A model generated the notes under the pieces. That model did no database searches, was not told the DNA's origin, and worked only from the letters and a program-made list of their open reading frames with translations. The position numbers and the translations under genes are program-made. From Providencia sp. PROV188 (GTDB lineage: Bacteria; Pseudomonadota; Gammaproteobacteria; Enterobacterales; Enterobacteriaceae), in contig NZ_CP097291.1 of assembly GCF_027595165.1 (NCBI RefSeq), forward strand, positions 1,798,001 to 1,862,000: a DNA stretch of 64,000 nt. The letters are read 5' to 3'. Shown here one piece after another: positions 44,963 through 54,077 of the stretch (the stretch's first letter is position 1; each line of letters begins with the position of its first letter).

Positions 44963-46115
44963 GCAGCCAGAAGATGCGCAATTAACCGAAGAACAACTTC
45001 AATTAGCAAAACGCTGGCGCCTTATTTTAGGCCAATATGCGGATGGCGCTCTGGGGCAAGCGGCGCTAAATGGCGATGAGCTCAAAATCGAACGGTCATT
45101 GGATTTTTTATATCGACGTGAATATCAACGTCGCGGTTTACGCCAAGAAGGCGGACGTCATGGCTCGCTAGATGCGTCCCAATTGACGGCGGTTAACTGG
45201 CTGAACCAAGCCCGTAAATTGTTCCCGAACAGCACCTTTGAGCGAATGCAGTCGCAGGCATTAGAGCGTTATGAAATTAGTAGTTTATTAAAAAGCCCGC
45301 AAGCCTTGAATGCAATGGAGCCCACCAAAGCCTTAGCTAAATCGTTATTAAGTTTACGCGGTAAAATGAGCGAAGATACGCGGGATGCGGTGAAGAATAT
45401 TATTCGCAAAGTGGTGGATGATATTTTAAGCCAGATGCGAAACCAATTTCGCCAAGCGTTAACAGGGCGTCGTAACCGCTTTAAGCGATCGCTACTCCCT
45501 AATAGCCGTAATTTTGATTGGCGAGCTACTATTGCTGCGAATTTAAAGAATTATGATCAACAAAATCAGCGCCTAGTGATTAAAACCCCGTATTTTAACT
45601 CCCGCCAGCAACAGCACTTGCCGTGGGATGTGATTTTGTGCGTCGACCAAAGTGGCTCGATGGCGAGTTCGATTATGTATGCGGCGGTGTGCGCCAGTAT
45701 TTTAGCGGCATTACCGACAGTACGTGTCTCTTTGGTGGTGTTTGATACCCAAGTGGTGGATCTCAGTCATTTAGCCCACGATCCGGTGGAAGTATTAATG
45801 ACCGTGCAGCTCGGCGGGGGAACCGATATCGCGAAAGCGATGCATTATTGTGAAAGCTTGATCCGCAACCCGAAACGCACGGTGATTTCGTTGATCAGCG
45901 ACTTTGAAGAAGGCGGGGCATTGAATAATCTGCTCAATTGCACCGAGCGCTTGAATAGCCAGCAAGTGAAATTGTTGGGATTAGCCGCTTTAGATGATGA
46001 TGCATTGCCGGTTTATGATACGGAAATTGCCCAGAAGCTGGCGGATCGCGGTATGAGTGTGGCGGCGTTAACCCCAGAGCATTTTGCTCACTGGCTGGCT
46101 GAGGTGATGCAATGA
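44955..46115 (+). CDS. yehP: VWA-domain protein YehP (CoxE-like)
   Basis: 386 residues from ATG 44955, which has GAGGGG 7 nt upstream; ATG at 44940 is less well placed. N-terminal helical region (1-200) and C-terminal VWA domain with a complete MIDAS: D231-x-S233-x-S235 (VDQSGSM), T290 (GGGTDIA) and D316 (SDFEEGG). Partner of the MoxR ATPase; VWA proteins of such pairs carry the substrate-binding role. It overlaps the upstream gene by 8 nt and the downstream gene by 4 nt, showing tight coupling. Confidence 0.92.
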   Translation: MDKQPEDAQLTEEQLQLAKRWRLILGQYADGALGQAALNGDELKIERSLDFLYRREYQRRGLRQEGGRHGSLDASQLTAVNWLNQARKLFPNSTFERMQSQALERYEISSLLKSPQALNAMEPTKALAKSLLSLRGKMSEDTRDAVKNIIRKVVDDILSQMRNQFRQALTGRRNRFKRSLLPNSRNFDWRATIAANLKNYDQQNQRLVIKTPYFNSRQQQHLPWDVILCVDQSGSMASSIMYAAVCASILAALPTVRVSLVVFDTQVVDLSHLAHDPVEVLMTVQLGGGTDIAKAMHYCESLIRNPKRTVISLISDFEEGGALNNLLNCTERLNSQQVKLLGLAALDDDALPVYDTEIAQKLADRGMSVAALTPEHFAHWLAEVMQ

Positions 46116-48181
46116 GTTGGAAAACCGTTTATTTACATTATGATGACGACGCATTGGCCGTATTTGCCAACATCGGGTTGCTGCGCCGCGCCCGTAAGGA
46201 TCTGGAAAGTGGTAAAGTTTCTCCGGTTTGTTTAGCGAATGGAACTTTTACCAGCGATGGTCAGCAAGTCACGTTAGATCCTCAAGGGGTGCAAAAAGCC
46301 AGCTGCGATTGTTCGGCCTCGGGTTGCTGCAAACATATTCTGGCCGCGGTGCTTTGGGTACAAACAAACAGCGATGAACAATCGATTGATTCTACAGAAG
46401 ATAGTTCAGAATCTGTCGATATTGAACCACTATTACCCGAGTTGCTGGCATTCGATGTTCCCGCATTAATCAAGCAAAACAGTAAGCCAGATTGCCGCTT
46501 GGCAGTGAAGATCTTACAGGATTGGCAAGATCATGCAGTGATCTTGGATGACCAATCGAATCAGCTGAAAATCACGATCCCCAATTATGATGAGCCAATT
46601 ATCTATATTCGGGGGAATGGCTTTCAAGGGATGCTGTCGTCATTACCGGAGAAGCAGCAAAAAGCCCTCCATTTGGCAGCGGTCGCTAAGGTATTTCTTC
46701 AGCATAACCAGTCGTGGAGTTGGCCTGATGATCTGATGCCTAACCGCGAGGTCACGCTAGCATTGAGCGACGATGAGCAAACGGTGATTGCGACTATCCA
46801 GCGTTTTATTCACGATATGCTGCGTCAGGGGCTTTCTCATATAAGCCAAAGCAGTGCTGCGCAATTACATTTATTGAATATGTCGGCGCGTGCGGAAGGT
46901 TTACCTCGCTTAGCCAATTATTTAAAGCGTTTAAGCTATCAAGTGAAATTATTAGCCCAGCGCCATTTCACGATAGATGAAGGGCAAGTATTGCGGTTTA
47001 TCGCGCAGATCAGAGGCTATCTTTACCAATTAACTCACGCCAGCGACGATAAAATTGCGCAATTGCGCGCTTTTGGTCGTCGTCAATATGACAGTAAAAC
47101 GGACATTCTCTCTTTGATCCCAATCCATGCCGAGTGGTGGCAAACTCAAAGTGGCGCCATTGGGGGAACGTTTAGTTTTTGGGATAACCAAGAGAAAAAA
47201 GTGGTGCAGTGTAGCCAAGCACGCGCCAATACCCTCGACTCGAATTTCACCCGTCACAGTGTCTGGCAAACGCTAGCCATTTGGAAACAAACGGCAGATA
47301 ACCTGATGCGCAGTGGTTTTGAATTGCACAATCCACGCTTATCCGATGAGGGCAAACTTGCTGCTAGCGGCGATAGTTATGCAATCAGTCGCAGTGCAGT
47401 TAGCCAAGCGCCGCACATTTCATTCGATGATTACCAAGCATTGAAAAGTGAGCTGGGATTTGAGGATTGGAAAGCGGCAACGACCTATTTCAATGCGCTC
47501 ACCGATGATGCTCAGTTTGAGCCTGCTGTGCTACATATCGATAGCTACGAACCGCTACATTGGAATGAAATCGAGCAGTGTGTCAGTTGGACTGTGCTGG
47601 ATGGAAACCGGAATCGGGCATTTTTGCGATTAAATTGGCAAGGCACAGAAAATCACAAAATTGAAGAACTGCGTTTTATCACTCAGAAAGGTTGGGAAAT
47701 TAGTGCGGTATCCGTTCAAGTAAGCGTCTCTCAGCAACAATTACAACTAACTCCGAAAACACTCTGGTTGAAAAAAGAGCAGGGTATTGAGCTGTTTTAC
47801 CTCGATTTTGAATCAGTACCTCGTAAAAAACAGTCTTCCAAGTTTATGACGTCGATTGCTGAATATATGGCGAAAAAGCAGCAAGACCGCACAGCATTTG
47901 CGCCAGTGCCAACACTGGCACAGCAGATTACCCGTCCAATCTTGGCGGTATTGGAAACGCAAAGCTGTACAGGGCGCGCACAGTTATCCGCGAGTCAAAT
48001 TGACGAGTTAAACTTTGTGGTCAGGACATTGCACGACTTGGGGATGTTATGGTTTGCTAAGCAACTGGTGCATTACGTAAAAAAGGAAAATCAAACCGCC
48101 GAAAATTTACTGCGCTTGGTGTATCTTTGCGACCAATTTGAGCGTTCGCAAAAATTGATGCCTTTTGAGTTGAATAGCTAA
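46112..48181 (+). CDS. yehQ: SWIM zinc-finger protein YehQ
   Basis: 689 residues. SWIM motif C-x-C-x5-C-x-H at C65, C67, C73 and H75 (SCDCSASGCCKHILAAVLW), predicted to bind zinc and mediate nucleic-acid or protein contacts. An acidic stretch follows (SIDSTEDSSESVD). The remaining ~550 residues are of unknown fold. It starts on the ATGA overlap with yehP and is the last gene of the unit. Close in size to E. coli YehQ (about 660). Confidence 0.88.
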   Translation: MSWKTVYLHYDDDALAVFANIGLLRRARKDLESGKVSPVCLANGTFTSDGQQVTLDPQGVQKASCDCSASGCCKHILAAVLWVQTNSDEQSIDSTEDSSESVDIEPLLPELLAFDVPALIKQNSKPDCRLAVKILQDWQDHAVILDDQSNQLKITIPNYDEPIIYIRGNGFQGMLSSLPEKQQKALHLAAVAKVFLQHNQSWSWPDDLMPNREVTLALSDDEQTVIATIQRFIHDMLRQGLSHISQSSAAQLHLLNMSARAEGLPRLANYLKRLSYQVKLLAQRHFTIDEGQVLRFIAQIRGYLYQLTHASDDKIAQLRAFGRRQYDSKTDILSLIPIHAEWWQTQSGAIGGTFSFWDNQEKKVVQCSQARANTLDSNFTRHSVWQTLAIWKQTADNLMRSGFELHNPRLSDEGKLAASGDSYAISRSAVSQAPHISFDDYQALKSELGFEDWKAATTYFNALTDDAQFEPAVLHIDSYEPLHWNEIEQCVSWTVLDGNRNRAFLRLNWQGTENHKIEELRFITQKGWEISAVSVQVSVSQQQLQLTPKTLWLKKEQGIELFYLDFESVPRKKQSSKFMTSIAEYMAKKQQDRTAFAPVPTLAQQITRPILAVLETQSCTGRAQLSASQIDELNFVVRTLHDLGMLWFAKQLVHYVKKENQTAENLLRLVYLCDQFERSQKLMPFELNS

Positions 48182-48229
48182 TTTAGCTCGTAAAAATAGA
48201 GAGGGGAAAGGAATTCCCCTCTCTACATT

Positions 48230-48715
48230 TTATGATTCTAAATGGTTTAGAAACGTCCGTAGTAGCTGATTCAGCGCTTGTTGCTCTTCATTTGACAGTG
48301 ATGCCACTAAACGAGATTGTTTTTCGGTATGGGCTGTCACTACGCGATTGATCAAATCCAACCCTTCAGTTGTTAAGCTCACCAAAAAACCGCGCCCATC
48401 ATCAGGATTGACATGACGCGCCACATAACCGGCTTTCTCTAGCTGATCGATGCGATTGGTCATGGTACCGGATGTCACCATCAAGGTAGCAAGCATATCG
48501 CTGGGTGACAGTGTATAAGGGGAACCCGCACGGCGCAAAGTGGCGAGTACGTCAAAACTTGATCGGTTTAGACCAAATTTGGCAAATACCTTTTCCATTT
48601 CACGGGTCAGGTGATGGGCAACGTTACCTAAGCGACCAATCAGCCCCATGGCGCTGATATCAAGATCGGGGCGTTCACGTTCCCATTGTTGAGTGATTTT
48701 ATCTATTCTATCCAT
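48230..48715 (-). CDS. MarR-family regulator
   Basis: 161 residues from ATG 48715 (a TTG 5 codons upstream is unlikely). Winged HTH: NRSSFDVLATLRRAGSPYTL, SDMLATLMVTSGTMTNRIDQ and the wing NPDDGRGFLVSLTTEG. Proteins of this type respond to phenolic or drug ligands. Divergent from an EamA exporter; two near-perfect copies of a TATCTTGAC dyad lie between them, the second nearest the exporter. Confidence 0.92.
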   Translation of the reverse strand: MDRIDKITQQWERERPDLDISAMGLIGRLGNVAHHLTREMEKVFAKFGLNRSSFDVLATLRRAGSPYTLSPSDMLATLMVTSGTMTNRIDQLEKAGYVARHVNPDDGRGFLVSLTTEGLDLINRVVTAHTEKQSRLVASLSNEEQQALNQLLRTFLNHLES

Positions 48716-48734
48716 AGGCAAATCATACAATAAT

Positions 48735-48781
48735 CTATCTTGACGTCAAGGTAGTTTGAATTTATCTTGACCTCAAGATAA
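48735..48781. promoter_or_regulatory. Twin MarR operators
   Basis: Two 20-bp near-perfect palindromes: CTATCTTGACGTCAAGGTAG (48735-48754, one outer mismatch) and TTATCTTGACCTCAAGATAA (48762-48781, only the centre mismatched). Centres are 27 bp apart. They fill the divergent MarR/EamA interval, so binding would block both promoters. Confidence 0.8.
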
Positions 48782-48799
48782 ATCAACGTGAGCGTATTC

Positions 48800-49678
48800 A
48801 TGAATAGATATTGGGTTCTATTTTTAACGGCATTAGCACCGATAGTTTGGGGAAGTACCTACTTGGTGACGACGGAAATGTTACCTGCGGGTATGCCGTT
48901 GACGTTAGCCATGCTCCGTGCCTTACCCGCAGGATTGCTACTTTTACTATTTTTACGCAAATTGCCTCAGGGGATTTGGTGGGGACGAGTATTGATTCTC
49001 GGCATTTTAAATTTTTCGCTATTTTGGTGGCTGTTGTTTATCTCCGCATACCGTTTACCGGGAGGTGTGGCGGCAACGGTGGGGGCGATTCAACCGCTGA
49101 TTGTGTTATTCCTTAGCCGTTGGCTATTAAGCAGTTCGCTATCGAGTATTTCGATATTTGCCGCACTGAGCGGTATTTTCGGGGTAGCTATTTTATTATT
49201 GACGCCAAGTGCCGCGTTAGATTTAACCGGGATTATTGCGGGCTTAGCCGGGGCGTTCTCTATGGCGGCAGGAACGGTATTAAGCCGTCGTTGGCAGCCT
49301 CCAGTCTCAGCATTAACCTTTACCTCGTGGCAATTAACCGCAGGCGGGTTAGTCTTACTGCCGTTTGCGCTGTTACTTGAACCTGCGTTACCTTCTTTGA
49401 GTTTATTAAATATCGCAGGTCTGAGTTATTTAACTTTGATCGGTGGCGCACTGACTTATGCATTATGGTTTCGTGGCCTCGCTATCTTAGGACCCAGTTC
49501 AGTAGCATCGCTGGGATTCTTAAGCCCGATGAGCGCCGTTATCCTAGGATGGCTGTGGCTTGATCAACAACTCAGCCCATTACAGTTACTCGGCATGTTG
49601 GTGATTTTACTCAGCGTCTGGGGTAGCCAAAAAGCAGAGCGTAAATTAGCATTGAAAAGGCAGCAACAAGTCGCTTAA
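48800..49678 (+). CDS. EamA/DMT-family exporter
   Basis: 292 residues from ATG 48800, with a GTGAG RBS; the GTG at 48788 lies nearly on the operator and is less likely. Ten TM helices: FLTALAPIVWGSTYLVTTEM at the start, and SSVASLGFLSPMSAVILGWL in the second repeat. Pairs with the MarR gene under shared operators, a standard ligand-induced export arrangement. Confidence 0.88.
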   Translation: MNRYWVLFLTALAPIVWGSTYLVTTEMLPAGMPLTLAMLRALPAGLLLLLFLRKLPQGIWWGRVLILGILNFSLFWWLLFISAYRLPGGVAATVGAIQPLIVLFLSRWLLSSSLSSISIFAALSGIFGVAILLLTPSAALDLTGIIAGLAGAFSMAAGTVLSRRWQPPVSALTFTSWQLTAGGLVLLPFALLLEPALPSLSLLNIAGLSYLTLIGGALTYALWFRGLAILGPSSVASLGFLSPMSAVILGWLWLDQQLSPLQLLGMLVILLSVWGSQKAERKLALKRQQQVA

Positions 49679-49685
49679 ATGGTCA

Positions 49686-49710
49686 GGGTGTCTTATATAG
49701 GTAGACACCC
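49686..49710 (+). terminator. Terminator-like hairpin after EamA gene
   Basis: Stem GGGTGTCT / AGACACCC (8 bp) with a 9-nt loop, followed by ATTTTA. It separates the exporter from alkB. Confidence 0.6.
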
Positions 49711-49729
49711 ATTTTACTGAGTGGTGACT

Positions 49730-50371
49730 ATGTTATTTCCTGATGAAGAGAATATGATTGAGATTGCGCCAGACGCTTATCTCCTTAAAGGTTTTTTGCT
49801 TGGGCAAGGGGAGCCGTTATTAGCTGCATTGCATGAAGTGATTGCTCAAGCACCTTTGCGTCATATGGAAACCCCTGGCGGATACGCTATGTCTGTGGCA
49901 ATGACCAATTGCGGTGATTGGGGCTGGGTTACGGATAATAAAGGCTACCGATATTCCTCTGTCGATCCGATGACTCTGCAGCCATGGCCCATGATGCCCG
50001 CATTATTTAAACAGTTGGCGATAAATGCCGCTGAAAAAGCTGGCTTTTCTCATTTTGATCCTGATGCCTGCTTAATTAACCGCTATGGTGTGGGGGCTAA
50101 AATGTCGCTGCATCAAGATAAAGATGAAGCGGATTTCTCCCAGCCGATCGTCTCCTTTTCACTAGGATTGCCCACTATCTTTGATTTTGGCGGAGATACG
50201 CGAGAACATCCGCGTCAAGCTATCCCATTAGAGCATGGGGACGTCTTGGTCTGGGGCGGACGTTCACGGCTCAATTACCATGGGGTACGACAAATCAAAT
50301 CAGGCGTTCATCCTCAACTTGGGGCTTACCGTTTTAATCTGACATTTCGTCGCTCACAGCTTATGAAGTGA
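49730..50371 (+). CDS. alkB: Alpha-ketoglutarate-dependent DNA/RNA dioxygenase AlkB
   Basis: 213 residues from ATG 49730 (a GTG at 49721 would add three codons). Fe(II)/2-oxoglutarate oxygenase that removes 1-methyladenine and 3-methylcytosine. The Fe ligands are H128 and D130 (SLHQDKDEADF) and H184 (LNYHGVRQIK); 2-oxoglutarate arginines R201 and R207 (YRFNLTFRRSQ). TPGGYAMSVAMTNCG and PDACLINRYGVGAKMSLHQD match E. coli AlkB. It is alone, 26 kb from the ada-like gene, so it is not in an ada-alkB operon; I see no Ada box. Confidence 0.96.
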   Translation: MLFPDEENMIEIAPDAYLLKGFLLGQGEPLLAALHEVIAQAPLRHMETPGGYAMSVAMTNCGDWGWVTDNKGYRYSSVDPMTLQPWPMMPALFKQLAINAAEKAGFSHFDPDACLINRYGVGAKMSLHQDKDEADFSQPIVSFSLGLPTIFDFGGDTREHPRQAIPLEHGDVLVWGGRSRLNYHGVRQIKSGVHPQLGAYRFNLTFRRSQLMK

Positions 50372-50462
50372 CTCGTTTCTGCAAGCCAAAAAATATCATT
50401 GAATATTGAATAATATCCGCATATAACTGTTGGCTTGTTTTTAACTTAACGGTAGGTTGCCA

Positions 50463-51488
50463 ATGTACAGCTTTATTAATGATTATAATGAAATAGCGCA
50501 CCCAGCAGTGATGGAAGAACTCAATAGCTTAGCGGGTAAGCGTTTTGAAGGATATGGTACCGATACGTTATGTGCCAGTGTGGCTGAGCAAGTGAAACAG
50601 CGCATTGGACGCCCAGATGCAGATATCCATTTCTTTAATGGTGGTACGATCACCAATTTAACGACCATCTCTCATATATTAAGACCTCATCAGGCTGCTA
50701 TTGCGGTAGATTCAGGGCATATCGCGGTGCATGAGACGGGGGCAATTGAAGCCACAGGGCATAAAGTTTTCACTGTTCCTTCAGCATCGGGTAAATTAAC
50801 GCCAGCGCTGATTGAGCAAGTTTTGGCGCATCATACCGATGAACACTGTGTGCAGCCAAAATTGGTGTATATCAGTAACTCGACAGAGATTGGTACGGTA
50901 TACCGTAAAGATGAGCTGGTTGCGCTGCGTAAAGTGTGTGATGAGCATGGTTTATGGCTGTTTATGGATGGTGCACGTTTAGCCTCTGGCTTAATGTCCC
51001 ATGCGAGCGACGTAACGATTGAAGATATCGCTCAGTTGACGGATGTTTTTTATATCGGTGGCACTAAGATTGGTGCATTGACCGGTGAAATCCTGGTAAT
51101 TTTAAACCCAAGCTTGAAATCTGATTTCCGCTTTAGCATCAAGCAAAAAGGGGGATTGCAGGCGAAAGGTTGGTTATTAGCGGCACAATTTAACGCACTG
51201 TTTAAAGATGACCTTTATTTCAAATTGGGTAAGCATCTCAATGATATGGCGATGCATTTAGCGGCATTCTTTACGCGACAAGGTTTTGAGTTCTTAGCGC
51301 CAGTTGAATCAAACCAAGTGTTTGTGGTGCTACCGGATGATTTAGCGAAGAAATTGTTGGAACATTACGTTTTAAGCAGTATGCCAGCGCCTGAAGCGGG
51401 TAAAACTTGTGTGCGTCTGTGTACTTCATGGTCCACAAGCGAACAAGATGTTGAAAAATTTATAAGCGTATTTAAGTCACTGCGTTAA
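50463..51488 (+). CDS. Threonine-aldolase-like beta-eliminating lyase
   Basis: 341 residues from ATG 50463, with TAGG 6-7 nt upstream. Fold-type I PLP enzyme: FFNGGTITN loop, MDGARLASG (Asp169 contacts the PLP ring) and GGTKIGAL with the PLP lysine K202. Threonine aldolases split threonine into glycine and acetaldehyde. It is not close to E. coli LtaE, belonging to the other threonine-aldolase/aromatic beta-hydroxy amino-acid subgroup, so the substrate range is open. Single-gene unit ending at a hairpin. Confidence 0.87.
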   Translation: MYSFINDYNEIAHPAVMEELNSLAGKRFEGYGTDTLCASVAEQVKQRIGRPDADIHFFNGGTITNLTTISHILRPHQAAIAVDSGHIAVHETGAIEATGHKVFTVPSASGKLTPALIEQVLAHHTDEHCVQPKLVYISNSTEIGTVYRKDELVALRKVCDEHGLWLFMDGARLASGLMSHASDVTIEDIAQLTDVFYIGGTKIGALTGEILVILNPSLKSDFRFSIKQKGGLQAKGWLLAAQFNALFKDDLYFKLGKHLNDMAMHLAAFFTRQGFEFLAPVESNQVFVVLPDDLAKKLLEHYVLSSMPAPEAGKTCVRLCTSWSTSEQDVEKFISVFKSLR

Positions 51489-51498
51489 TTGCGTCATG

Positions 51499-51523
51499 AG
51501 TAAGCCCACTATATGGGCTTACT
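51499..51523. terminator. Bidirectional terminator-like hairpin
   Basis: Perfect 10-bp stem AGTAAGCCCA / TGGGCTTACT with a 5-nt loop between two convergent stops. T tracts are short. Confidence 0.55.
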
Positions 51524-51534
51524 GTTATCAGCGA

Positions 51535-52122
51535 TTATTTAGCAGGAAGTTTTAGTCCATTCAGTAGCATATCAATGCTAGCAATACTCTGTTTTAGCCG
51601 AATTTCACTCTTATCTTGCGCTATCCAGTAGGCCGCTTCGGATAAGCCTCCATTCAGTAACGCGGCGAGGGCGCGAGGCTCTACGTTGGCAATAACATTA
51701 TCTTCTACCAGCTTGGCGATGATTTTTTCAATAGCGTCCGCACATTGTAAGTTAGATTTTGCAATGGCTTCTCCTAATACCGCTTTAGCATCTCGCAAAA
51801 TAATTTGCTGATATTCAGGCTCTAGCGCCATTTCTAAATAGGCATGACAGCGTTGTTGAAAGCTTGACCACAGGTCATCGCCGTTGTCCGTAATTGTTTG
51901 TAAACGTTGGTTCATTTCAGCATCTATTTGTTCGACAACAGCTAAGAATAATCCTTGTTTGTCCCCAAAATGGTGATATAGCGCGCCGCGAGTCAATTCA
52001 ACACTGGCAGTTAAATCATCCATTGATGTGTCTGCATAGCCTAAACGGCAGAAAAAATCCCGTGCCGTCGCCAGTAATAGGGCGCGAGTTTGTTCCATTT
52101 GGGCTTGTGTTCGTCTTGCCAT
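51535..52122 (-). CDS. TetR-family regulator (AcrR/TtgR-like)
   Basis: 195 residues from ATG 52122, which has AGAGG 4-5 nt upstream; an ATG six codons earlier has no RBS. HTH: ARDFFCRLGYADTSMDDLTA, RGALYHHFGDKQGLFLAVV, the AcrR opening. Divergent from an MFS exporter, with two copies of the CATAC-N5-GTAT dyad in between. Likely represses both genes. Confidence 0.88.
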   Translation of the reverse strand: MARRTQAQMEQTRALLLATARDFFCRLGYADTSMDDLTASVELTRGALYHHFGDKQGLFLAVVEQIDAEMNQRLQTITDNGDDLWSSFQQRCHAYLEMALEPEYQQIILRDAKAVLGEAIAKSNLQCADAIEKIIAKLVEDNVIANVEPRALAALLNGGLSEAAYWIAQDKSEIRLKQSIASIDMLLNGLKLPAK

Positions 52123-52133
52123 AAAACCTCTTA

Positions 52134-52203
52134 CATACATTGCGTATGATTATTTACATTCATCTCGTATCAATATATCATTTTTATACATACACACCGT
52201 ATA
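52134..52203. promoter_or_regulatory. Twin TetR operators
   Basis: Two dyads with identical spacing: CATACATTGCGTATG (52134-52148), next to the TetR start, and CATACACACCGTATA (52189-52203), about 30 bp before the MFS start. Centres are 55 bp apart. One therefore covers each gene's promoter side. Confidence 0.65.
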
Positions 52204-52233
52204 TATATTGAATTTTTATCATGGAGATACTGC

Positions 52234-53439
52234 ATGCTGAGTCGATACCAACAACTTTTTCACGCTTCAGGAAGCATCCAATTCGCCTTAGCAGGGCTTT
52301 TGGCTCGCTTAGCGTTACCCATGATGGGGATTGGGATTATTACCATGCTGTCAATGTTGCAAGGAAGTTATGCACTGGCAGGTGGCGTTTCAGCCACTTT
52401 TGTGCTGACTTATGCCTTATTATCGCCGCAGATTTCTCGCCAAGTGGATAGCCATGGTCAGTTTCGCGTATTGCCGTTAGTGACTTTTATTAGTGTTCTG
52501 GGCATGGGGCTAATCGTGGCGTCTACGTGGTTAGGGCTCTCTTATATTTGGTTATTTTTAGGAGCATTTCTGTCGGGCTTTATGCCGAGTATGTCGGCGA
52601 TGATCCGCGCGAGATGGTCGCAGATCTACAAAGGGGATCCGCTACTGCAAACGGCGTACTCGTTGGAAACTGTATTCGATGATTTGACATTTATTGCGGG
52701 ACCTCCCTTATCCGTCGGGCTGACAGTGGTTCTGTTCCCACAAGCGGGAATTATGATTGCGGGTATTTTATTGCTGGTGGGAGTCTTGCTCTTAGTTTCT
52801 CAACGTAAAACAGAACCTGCCTTAGTCGATAAGCACCAGATGATGAGCGCGAAGGCGTCTATTTTGCGCCTGCCAAGTTTACAACTGTTGATTATTCTCA
52901 TGATTTCGCTGGGCGTGATTGTGGGGACAGTGGATATTTTGAGTGTGACGCTGGCACAGATACAAGGGCAGCCGGCGATGGCGAGTTTAGTGTTATCACT
53001 GTATGCCATTGGTTCTTGTGTGATGGGGGTGGTATTTGGAGGGATGCGTTTATCAATGCCTTTGCCGCGTATGTTGCTAATCAGCGGGGTTCTGACATTG
53101 CTGTCGATTATTCCGTTGCTGTGGGTCGGGGGAATTTGGTCGCTGTCGATGGTGATGTTTATATCTGGGCTATTTTTTGCACCAACGATGATTATCGGTA
53201 TGTCGCTGGTGGAAAATATTGTTCCCGATCACCGTTTAACGGAAGGAATGACATGGCTACTTGCGGGACTCAATATTGGCGTGGCATTTGGGGCGATGCT
53301 CTCAGGTAAAATGGTGGATGAGCTTGGAATTTATGCAGGATATTGGGTTGCTATTGCTGGCGGTATTTTGGTGGTGGTGTGCTCACTCATGAGTTACGGG
53401 CTATTGATGCGACAAGAAACGGCAGTTTGTTCCTCTTAA
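52234..53439 (+). CDS. MFS exporter
   Basis: 401 residues with 12 TM helices. It opens with a short helix (MLSRYQQLFHASGSIQFALA) and includes the segment ARWSQIYKGDPLLQTAYSLE and a TM7 AIGSCVMGVVFGGMRLSMPL. It resembles drug-efflux MFS proteins with no close named relative that I recognise. Divergent from the TetR gene under paired operators. RBS: ATGGAGATACTGCATG. Confidence 0.86.
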   Translation: MLSRYQQLFHASGSIQFALAGLLARLALPMMGIGIITMLSMLQGSYALAGGVSATFVLTYALLSPQISRQVDSHGQFRVLPLVTFISVLGMGLIVASTWLGLSYIWLFLGAFLSGFMPSMSAMIRARWSQIYKGDPLLQTAYSLETVFDDLTFIAGPPLSVGLTVVLFPQAGIMIAGILLLVGVLLLVSQRKTEPALVDKHQMMSAKASILRLPSLQLLIILMISLGVIVGTVDILSVTLAQIQGQPAMASLVLSLYAIGSCVMGVVFGGMRLSMPLPRMLLISGVLTLLSIIPLLWVGGIWSLSMVMFISGLFFAPTMIIGMSLVENIVPDHRLTEGMTWLLAGLNIGVAFGAMLSGKMVDELGIYAGYWVAIAGGILVVVCSLMSYGLLMRQETAVCSS

Positions 53440-53500
53440 AAGACCGCGTCATGCTATTATGCTCACCATTAATTTTTAAAAGATGAAATAGATAGGTTAT

Positions 53501-53968
53501 ATGTCAATGATGGTGATTTGGGTGGATGCGGATGCATGCCCTAAAGTGATTAAAGAAGTGTTATATCGCGCGGCTGATAGAGAAAAAGTGCAAATTACAT
53601 TTGTGGCGAACCAGCGTTTATCGGTTCCGCCTTCGATGTTTTTAAAAACTCTGCAAGTTCCCGCTGGGTTTGATGTTGCAGATAATGAGATTGTTTTACG
53701 CGCACAAGCCGGCGATTTAGTGATTACTGCTGATATTCCGTTGGCAGCGGAAGTCATGGAAAAGGGCGCGGTGGCGTTGAACCCTCGAGGTGAACGTTAC
53801 AGTGAAGCCACCATTCGTGAAAGACTGACAATTAGAGACTTTATGGACACGATGCGAGCTAGCGGCGTGCAAACTGGGGGGCCTGCTAGCTTAAACCAAC
53901 GTGATCGCCAACAATTTGCAAATGAGTTAGATAAGTGGCTGCTGCAACGTCGAAAATCGTTGGGATAG
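53501..53968 (+). CDS. yaiI: YaiI/YqxD family protein (DUF188)
   Basis: 155 residues. [20 protein letters not shown] and [39 protein letters not shown] match E. coli YaiI closely. The acidic residues of the DUF188 core (D and D of VDADACP, and D of TADIPL) fit a PIN-like nuclease fold, but the activity is not established. The first codons read ATGTCAATGATG, so the ATG at 53507 or 53510 are alternatives. RBS: AGGTTATATG. Single-gene unit. Confidence 0.92.
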   Translation: MSMMVIWVDADACPKVIKEVLYRAADREKVQITFVANQRLSVPPSMFLKTLQVPAGFDVADNEIVLRAQAGDLVITADIPLAAEVMEKGAVALNPRGERYSEATIRERLTIRDFMDTMRASGVQTGGPASLNQRDRQQFANELDKWLLQRRKSLG

Positions 53969-54077
53969 TGTTTTTAGTTCATTCGCATACGGTGGATTTT
54001 CAATAACCTGACGTAGGTTGCACCTCGATGGGTTATCCCTGTCTATAATAAAAAATCCTCCGCTAATGTGAGACACC

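Noticed and set aside
37444..48181. The yeh cluster as a proven anti-phage system
   Set aside because: Only architectural similarity to VWA-MoxR conflict systems; no toxin, nuclease or adjacent defence gene was seen.
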